From contig JAFGRO010000079.1 in the NCBI GenBank assembly GCA_016935095.1, forward strand, positions 1 to 35,397: 35,397 bases of DNA, in the 5' to 3' direction. Origin of the DNA: Candidatus Woesearchaeota archaeon. Lineage in GTDB: Archaea > Nanobdellota > Nanobdellia > Woesearchaeales > GW2011-AR15. The translations under genes were made by a program, and so were the position numbers. Within the stretch, counting starts at the first letter, position 1, and each line of letters opens with the position of its first letter. The notes below the pieces were generated by a model. It was given only the letters and a program-made list of their open reading frames with translations. It was not told the DNA's origin and searched no databases. Positions 30,856-35,397 of the stretch are shown here, piece by piece.

Positions 30856-31938
30856 TTTCAACAGTTCTTTTATTTTTAATGTTGTCCTTGTTCCCTCTCC
30901 CTTGAAATGAGTCCTTGATATATCTTTATTTATTAAATCATTTATTTTAGGGATGTTTTTTATCCTGTATTTTTTGCATATTTCATGTATGTCATAGAAT
31001 GAGACTGCATTAATCTCAGATTCCTGTTTTATAAGATTAATCAGATCATATAACTCCTTGTTGTTTTTTATAGTGTTGAACATTTTTTTGACTAGATTAT
31101 TATCCCATAATTTTCCTAACCAAAGCTCTCCTGCATAATCCAGTTCATTACCGCAGTTTTCGCATTGATTTTTATTGAAAATATCTTTAGAGGTTTTTCT
31201 AAAAAGACAGCTGCTGCAGTAAAGGATATATCCTTGCTGTTTTAGAATATCATCAACCTTTGTCTTTCCTTTTTCGCATCTGAAGAAAATCCTGTAATAA
31301 TGGTCTTTGCTGTAAGAGAATATTGGTATTAATGCCTTATCATTTTCTGCTCCGGTTAATTGTATCTTTCTGATTAATATCCTTATTCCGGTTTCGTGCA
31401 TGAACTCGTTTTTTAATGAAGCTGAAAAGTATTTTCTTTTTGTTGCTCCGGGATATGTTCCGGTTAATGCGGATGTGTCTGTGGCTGTTACTGCAAGGAT
31501 TCCATTCCTGGATAGTCTTGTTATAGCGGTTAAGAGGAAGGGATTCGGGCTGCCGAAGGGATCAATGTCAATATAATCAAAGCCGCTGCTCTCTAATAAG
31601 AAAAGATTTGCATCCTTGTTTTCAATATCTGCCTTTAGATTATTTAATTTCAGATTCTGTTTTATCAGGTCAACTGCTTCTTCGGAATAATCATTAAAGG
31701 TTATGTTCTTTATCTTGTTTTTTTTTAATTCCAAAAGAAATCTGATCCCTCTGATGCCTGAAGCAGCCAAAGGCAGTGCTATCTGCAAATCATTATTAGT
31801 TATTGAGTTTAATAATAAAACAGAGACATCCCTGTTAAGCTTCATCACAGGATTGTAAAATACAGGAAGCTTTTTAGAGATCTTTTTATCTTCTGCAATA
31901 TATATTTTAGCTGAGCCTTCCTCTGTTATTTTATACAT
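30841..31938 (-). CDS. trm1: tRNA (guanine26-N2)-dimethyltransferase Trm1
   Basis: Methylates G26 of tRNA to N2,N2-dimethylguanosine using SAM. The N-terminal part has KIYIAEDKKISKKLPVFYNP-type substrate-binding sequence. The methyltransferase core includes ALPLAASGIRGIRFLLE and the catalytic FDYIDIDPFGSPNPFLL. The family marker LAVTATDTSALTGTYP and the C-terminal zinc motif CSSCLFRKTSKDIFNKNQCENCG also fit Trm1, as does SRTHFKGEGTRT near the end. Start is ATG 31938 (MYKITEEG); the frame is open to a TTG at 31947. The 365-residue length is normal. Confidence 0.95.
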   Translation of the reverse strand: MYKITEEGSAKIYIAEDKKISKKLPVFYNPVMKLNRDVSVLLLNSITNNDLQIALPLAASGIRGIRFLLELKKNKIKNITFNDYSEEAVDLIKQNLKLNNLKADIENKDANLFLLESSGFDYIDIDPFGSPNPFLLTAITRLSRNGILAVTATDTSALTGTYPGATKRKYFSASLKNEFMHETGIRILIRKIQLTGAENDKALIPIFSYSKDHYYRIFFRCEKGKTKVDDILKQQGYILYCSSCLFRKTSKDIFNKNQCENCGNELDYAGELWLGKLWDNNLVKKMFNTIKNNKELYDLINLIKQESEINAVSFYDIHEICKKYRIKNIPKINDLINKDISRTHFKGEGTRTTLKIKELLKLISS

Positions 31939-31970
31939 AAAAAACAAGAAATAAGAAAGAAATTAAAAAT

Positions 31971-32321
31971 TTAATTAATGCACAGCCATGTCCATTTGAC
32001 TTTCCTTACATCATCTCCCATAAGAGCTACTCTTACAGGATAGCATCCTGACTCTACATTTGTGTCTAAAAAATATCTCACAGTATATGCCTCGTGGTCA
32101 TCAACATCAAATGTCGGGCTAGGCAGGTAATAATCCATATCAGGAATATATAGAGAAGTCTGCACCTCATCAAGGTCATCTTCTGAATTAATATTATTGA
32201 TTTTAACAAATAACTCTTCCTCTGATTCCTGTGATGCGCTTCCCGGCCTCACTACAATAAAACCAGCGCTTACACTTGAAATAAGCAATAAAGCCATTAA
32301 CAGATAAAAACTCTTTTTCAT
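31971..32321 (-). CDS. Small secreted protein of unknown function
   Basis: The open frame extends to 32465, but the ATG at 32321 (MKKSFYLLMALLLISSVSAG) gives a clean signal peptide and follows a G-rich stretch (GGGGTGGGGGTT) that can pair with 16S rRNA; it is preferred. The mature part is about 95 residues: an acidic linker and a beta-rich domain with a Cys pair (ESGCYPVRVALMGDD and TWLCIN). TATA-like ttttaaatag lies about 25-35 nt upstream. This protein type (short exported, ending in ...W.C.N) was not matched to a named family. Confidence 0.78.
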   Translation of the reverse strand: MKKSFYLLMALLLISSVSAGFIVVRPGSASQESEEELFVKINNINSEDDLDEVQTSLYIPDMDYYLPSPTFDVDDHEAYTVRYFLDTNVESGCYPVRVALMGDDVRKVKWTWLCIN

Positions 32322-32522
32322 AACCCCCACCCCATTAATTAATAGACTATTTAAAAGTAGTGATGGTATATAAATGTTACGAAATTGAATGGTGAAGAGA
32401 GGTTTGAGTAGGGTTGGTTTGAAAAGGTTAGGGGTGTGGTTTATTCTTGAAAAACCTATAAACATTGAAGGAATTGACTCAAATATTCGATTCTACTTCT
32501 CATCAGAAAGAAATGTTAAAAA

Positions 32523-33422
32523 TTAGAAACCTATGTCTGCTTTTAAACAATTTAATATATCATCAGCCCAAATAAAATAATCTACAGATTTATTACTAAA
32601 TAAACTTTTTAACTTATTTGAAGTAACTTCAAAATTTACATAAAAACCTATTGTTTCATATTTTTTTTCAGTTTCATCTGAAAAGGGGAGATCTTCAATT
32701 GGAATTCGAAGTCCAGCAGTCCATGATGAAAATTTAAGGATTATGTTAATCTCCATAAATTCGTTACTTAAAATAATTTTTCTCTCATTCTTATTTTTTT
32801 TTAATGTTAATTCAGTATCCGGAGGCACAACAAGTTTTTTCATAGGAGTATCTTTAAAATAATCATAAAGATAATATTTCTTTAAAAATGGTTCAAGAGA
32901 TTTGTATTTGATTTCCTTTTTTTTAACTTTTTGCTTGAATTTAGTAGATTTATATCCATATTTTTTTATTTCATATTCTGGAACCCATGATATAAAATAT
33001 CTCCAACTCAGTAATTGAATTATTGTTAAAATTAAAATATCTAAAAAAAATTCTTTCTTGAAATCTACATTTGGTTCTTTAAATTTCTGTTTTAGAGAAT
33101 TATTCTTTTTTGCATATTGAAGTAAAGTGTAAATCATACTATTTCCATAAGTTGAAGGTTTTTCGGGAATTAAAAGTTGCTCTTTTTCAAGTACAATAAA
33201 TAATAAAAAATTTTCTTCAATGTCAAGAGAATTAATATATAACTTCAAAATAAGAATAATTGAAATAATTAGGATTATTATTGAAATAATTATCCAAATC
33301 CTATAATTAAATATATTTAATAAACTATCTGATAATATATTTACACCAAAAGAGATTAAAATAATTATAATAAAAAATTCAAATAATTTCTTTTTTTCTG
33401 TTTTAAGTATATCCGATAACAT
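32523..33422 (-). CDS. Unrecognised membrane protein with two N-terminal helices
   Basis: Residues 14-35 (FFIIIILISFGVNILSDSL) and 42-65 (IWIIISIIILIISIILILKL) form a two-helix membrane hairpin. The remaining 230 residues are probably on the cytoplasmic side and are rich in Lys, with a helical middle (LDILILTIIQLLSWRYFISW) that may be a further membrane segment and a beta-rich end. No motif was recognised. Codon use is strongly A/T, as in the two genes that follow to the right, unlike the mevalonate operon. Confidence 0.72.
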   Translation of the reverse strand: MLSDILKTEKKKLFEFFIIIILISFGVNILSDSLLNIFNYRIWIIISIIILIISIILILKLYINSLDIEENFLLFIVLEKEQLLIPEKPSTYGNSMIYTLLQYAKKNNSLKQKFKEPNVDFKKEFFLDILILTIIQLLSWRYFISWVPEYEIKKYGYKSTKFKQKVKKKEIKYKSLEPFLKKYYLYDYFKDTPMKKLVVPPDTELTLKKNKNERKIILSNEFMEINIILKFSSWTAGLRIPIEDLPFSDETEKKYETIGFYVNFEVTSNKLKSLFSNKSVDYFIWADDILNCLKADIGF

Positions 33423-33621
33423 TAATTATAAAATAAATAAATTAATATAAAAATATAGTGTAATTTTTCAATGCAATTCTTATTTTATCTTTTCTTCTCT
33501 AATTTGTTTTCTGGTTATATTATTATTAAAAAAGAAAATCATTAAAACTAACAGATAACGTTAATTCTTTTTTTCAAATAATAATTTAAAGAATAAAAAA
33601 ATTATTTCCACTTAATAGGGT

Positions 33622-34293
33622 TTATTTCCACTTCATTATCAAATTTTTTTTAATTTTCTCTTTCTTAATCTCTTTTAAGTATCTTTTCCCTTTCTCATAA
33701 CCAAGATACTGATAAAATATTACTTTTTCAAGCTTAATCTTTTTTTTTCTGATTAGTTTTTCTGGATGGAATGTGAAGTAGTGTAACTTTTCCAAACTGA
33801 ATTCTTCAAAGTTGTCAGAGAAGTGGATTTGAACTACAAAGACCTTGAATTTACTCTGAATAAGGCAATTAAATGTTTCAAATTGGTGCTTCAATTGACT
33901 TGATTTTGGCTGCACTGACTTCACTTCAAAAAAGAGTCTCTTTCCAGGATCACAGAAGTCTGGAGCACCACAATAATCCCCCTGAAGATGACCTCTGCCT
34001 ATTGTTATAAACTCCTCGCCGAACTTATTCTTTGTTTTCTTGACATAATCAGGCATATGCTTGAACCAGTATTCTCTACCTTTTCCATTAGGTTGCACAA
34101 TTAAGATTTTTTCTTTCTTTTTAATATCATCGAAAAGCCAATAATTCCTGATAAGATTCAAGCTTTTGAAGTGCTTCTTCATATACATATCAAAGAGATA
34201 TTCACCTACTTTGCCCATTACAATGCTCTCAAGCCTGACCCTTGCAAGTAGCTTCCCAGATTTGGTTTTTTTATTTGAGTAATAATCTTCCAT
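33622..34293 (-). CDS. PD-(D/E)XK nuclease-like protein
   Basis: The 223-residue protein contains the nuclease signature APDFCDPGKRLFFEVKSVQP near residue 110: Asp after Pro, then Glu and Lys in an EVK strand, followed by a Gln-containing helix (QLKHQFETFNCLI). This is the PD-(D/E)XK arrangement, closest in pattern to VRR-NUC or Holliday-resolvase-like enzymes. An N-terminal helix GKVGEYLFDMYM provides the additional Glu often found. The C-terminal 60 residues are very basic. It could act in DNA repair or in defence. Flanked by two unrecognised membrane proteins, with AT-rich gaps of about 200 bp and 26 bp. Confidence 0.75.
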   Translation of the reverse strand: MEDYYSNKKTKSGKLLARVRLESIVMGKVGEYLFDMYMKKHFKSLNLIRNYWLFDDIKKKEKILIVQPNGKGREYWFKHMPDYVKKTKNKFGEEFITIGRGHLQGDYCGAPDFCDPGKRLFFEVKSVQPKSSQLKHQFETFNCLIQSKFKVFVVQIHFSDNFEEFSLEKLHYFTFHPEKLIRKKKIKLEKVIFYQYLGYEKGKRYLKEIKKEKIKKNLIMKWK

Positions 34294-34319
34294 CCATATA
34301 TACCCATATGTGCAAAAAT

Positions 34320-35192
34320 CTATTTTTTAAATATTTTAATTACCGCTCTTTTATAATCTTTAAATTCTTTTAAATCAATATTGCCAAAAATCTTGTCTCT
34401 TTTCTTGTGTTTTTCCCAAAAAATCTGTAGTACTAAACCAAGAAGAGCTCCTAGAACAAGGAATAATATATTAATTATTAGATTTCTATTTTTTTCTTGT
34501 ATTTCTAGTGACTTTTTCTCATTTCTATCCTCAAATGTAAAATGAATTGTTTTATCAAGTTCATTTTTATCTACGTGAAATGTTTGGTACAAGGAACCAT
34601 ATTTCCATTCTCCATCTACTGTTTTTGATTTGATCTCATAATTATGTAGAAATACAAAATAAAGAAAGTGATTTTCTGATTTAATCATGTTAATATAAAA
34701 GAAAGCGTAATGATATTCTCCTGTTTTCCACACTCTATTTCTGAAGGTATAATTTGCATTAAAGATAATCTCATCCCCTGATTCTAATGAAACTATACTT
34801 ACATTAAATGTAAGTAGGTTATCTGATTTTTTGACTATTTCATATTCAGCTTTTTTACTTGGTATAAATACACTTGACTTTGCTTTTTTCCTTTCTCTAA
34901 TGTATACCTCATAATTCGATTCATCAATTATATCGTTTGGATTAAATATTGGTGAAAAATCAAATGTTATCCATTCCGTAAGATTGTACACTTCAGGATC
35001 AATTGAAATTAACACTTCTAATTGTACTTTTTGAAAATTTTTATTTACAACTATTTTTTCTCGGACATATTGAATTTTTTGATGGGTATGATAATACATA
35101 GGCATTAAATAGGTTCCAATTACATTGGGGAGGATAACGAAAATAATACCAATAAGAGTAATAATAAAAAAGATTTTTTTATATTTTATCAT
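34320..35192 (-). CDS. Unrecognised protein with terminal membrane helices
   Basis: One N-terminal helix (FFIITLIGIIFVILPNVIGTYL, residues 7-28) and one near the C-terminus (LIINILFLVLGALLGLVLQIF, around 240-260) bracket an extracytoplasmic domain of about 210 residues that is beta-rich (VQLEVLISIDPEVYNL, FNVSIVSLESGDEIIFNANY). The tail after the second helix is short and basic. No family was recognised. Two-helix, domain-outside topology suggests a sensor or anchoring protein. Confidence 0.72.
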   Translation of the reverse strand: MIKYKKIFFIITLIGIIFVILPNVIGTYLMPMYYHTHQKIQYVREKIVVNKNFQKVQLEVLISIDPEVYNLTEWITFDFSPIFNPNDIIDESNYEVYIRERKKAKSSVFIPSKKAEYEIVKKSDNLLTFNVSIVSLESGDEIIFNANYTFRNRVWKTGEYHYAFFYINMIKSENHFLYFVFLHNYEIKSKTVDGEWKYGSLYQTFHVDKNELDKTIHFTFEDRNEKKSLEIQEKNRNLIINILFLVLGALLGLVLQIFWEKHKKRDKIFGNIDLKEFKDYKRAVIKIFKK

Positions 35193-35267
35193 ATTGAGTT
35201 ATTCTTAGAAATATCCTTATATGTAAATATTTTTTGTTAAACAATCCTGTTTTTCCCTTTCCACAAC

Positions 35268-35277
35268 CTTTTTAAAC
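35268..35277 (+). promoter_or_regulatory. TATA box of the last gene
   Basis: cctttttaaac (35267-35277) is centred about 27 nt upstream of the ATG at 35299, predicting a leaderless transcript. The rest of the 35193-35298 gap has no other feature. Confidence 0.55.
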
Positions 35278-35298
35278 TTCACCTTCTTTAATTAATTC

Positions 35299-35397
35299 AT
35301 GGCCAGATGTCCTTTCTGCAAAGGCGAAGTTTCTTTGGATAAAACTGAGAAAGAAGTTAAAGGAGCAGGTTTCTTCAAGCAGGAAATCATGTATTCA
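35299..35397 (+). CDS. Zinc-ribbon protein, 5' part only
   Basis: Thirty-three codons are visible before the window ends. They begin MARCPFCKGEVSLDK, with one CPxC zinc knuckle, then KEVKGAGFFKQEIMYS, which in small archaeal zinc-ribbon proteins runs into the second CPxC pair. The right edge cuts the gene, so length and function cannot be given. Confidence 0.75.
   Translation, partial: MARCPFCKGEVSLDKTEKEVKGAGFFKQEIMYS

Noticed and set aside
32322-32465. N-terminal extension of the small secreted protein
   Set aside because: It would bury a clean signal peptide 48 residues inside the protein and crosses the TATA-like element.
1-35397. CRISPR arrays, tRNA or rRNA genes, insertion sequences
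   Set aside because: No regularly spaced repeats, cloverleaf-like sequence, rRNA stretch, transposase or terminal inverted repeats were seen on reading both strands by eye; a tRNAscan or repeat search could still find weak ones.

Overview
This is an AT-rich archaeal chromosome fragment. RpoL, EF-1 beta, AMMECR1, Trm1, an archaeal-type HMG-CoA synthase/thiolase/DUF35 set and many TATA boxes 22-35 nt upstream of leaderless starts all point to Archaea. The many small Cys-rich secreted proteins, class III signal peptides and compact ATGA-overlapped operons suggest a DPANN-like lineage (Woesearchaeota/Pacearchaeota type); that placement is inference.

Left end (1-9626, all minus strand): a cell-surface region. 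A class III signal-peptide pilin (8982-9626) is followed by a MNT/HEPN toxin-antitoxin pair with its own promoter and operator-like palindrome. Then come four pilin-like membrane proteins fused end to end by ATGA stop/start overlaps; one carries thrombospondin type 3-like calcium repeats and one a cohesin-like domain. Next are a membrane-anchored alpha-helical toroid-like protein with an unusual start region and a very large secreted protein with myxococcal-type Cys-rich repeats that runs off the left edge.

9672-15468 (minus): one tight operon for the upper mevalonate pathway and prenyl chain synthesis, transcribed in the order HMG-CoA synthase, thiolase, DUF35 acyl-CoA-binding scaffold, HMG-CoA reductase, mevalonate kinase, polyprenyl diphosphate synthase. 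Acetyl-CoA is taken to mevalonate and mevalonate phosphate; the last gene makes the C20 or longer prenyl chain for ether lipids. The later steps to IPP are not in the window.

15.7-27.6 kb: mixed housekeeping. It holds a LUD protein, a DMT transporter, AMMECR1, RpoL, a Cys-rich lipoprotein, two tandem paralogous membrane-anchored proteins with an overlapping methyltransferase, an unknown 292-residue protein, a small CARF-like Rossmann protein, a radical SAM protein with a B12-type N-terminus, a site-2 protease homologue, a patatin phospholipase, CTP synthase, a Zn-ribbon protein and EF-1 beta. Between pyrG and the Zn-ribbon gene lies a G+C-rich island that folds into three hairpins and looks like an undescribed structured RNA.

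27.6-35.4 kb: a secreted beta-helix protein, a possible Met-rich microprotein, a clearly divergent S-adenosylmethionine synthetase (MetK) homologue with altered active-site residues coupled to a cupin, Trm1, a small secreted protein, two membrane proteins flanking a PD-(D/E)XK nuclease-like protein, and the start of a Zn-ribbon protein cut by the right edge. No rRNA, tRNA, CRISPR array, transposase or insertion sequence was seen.
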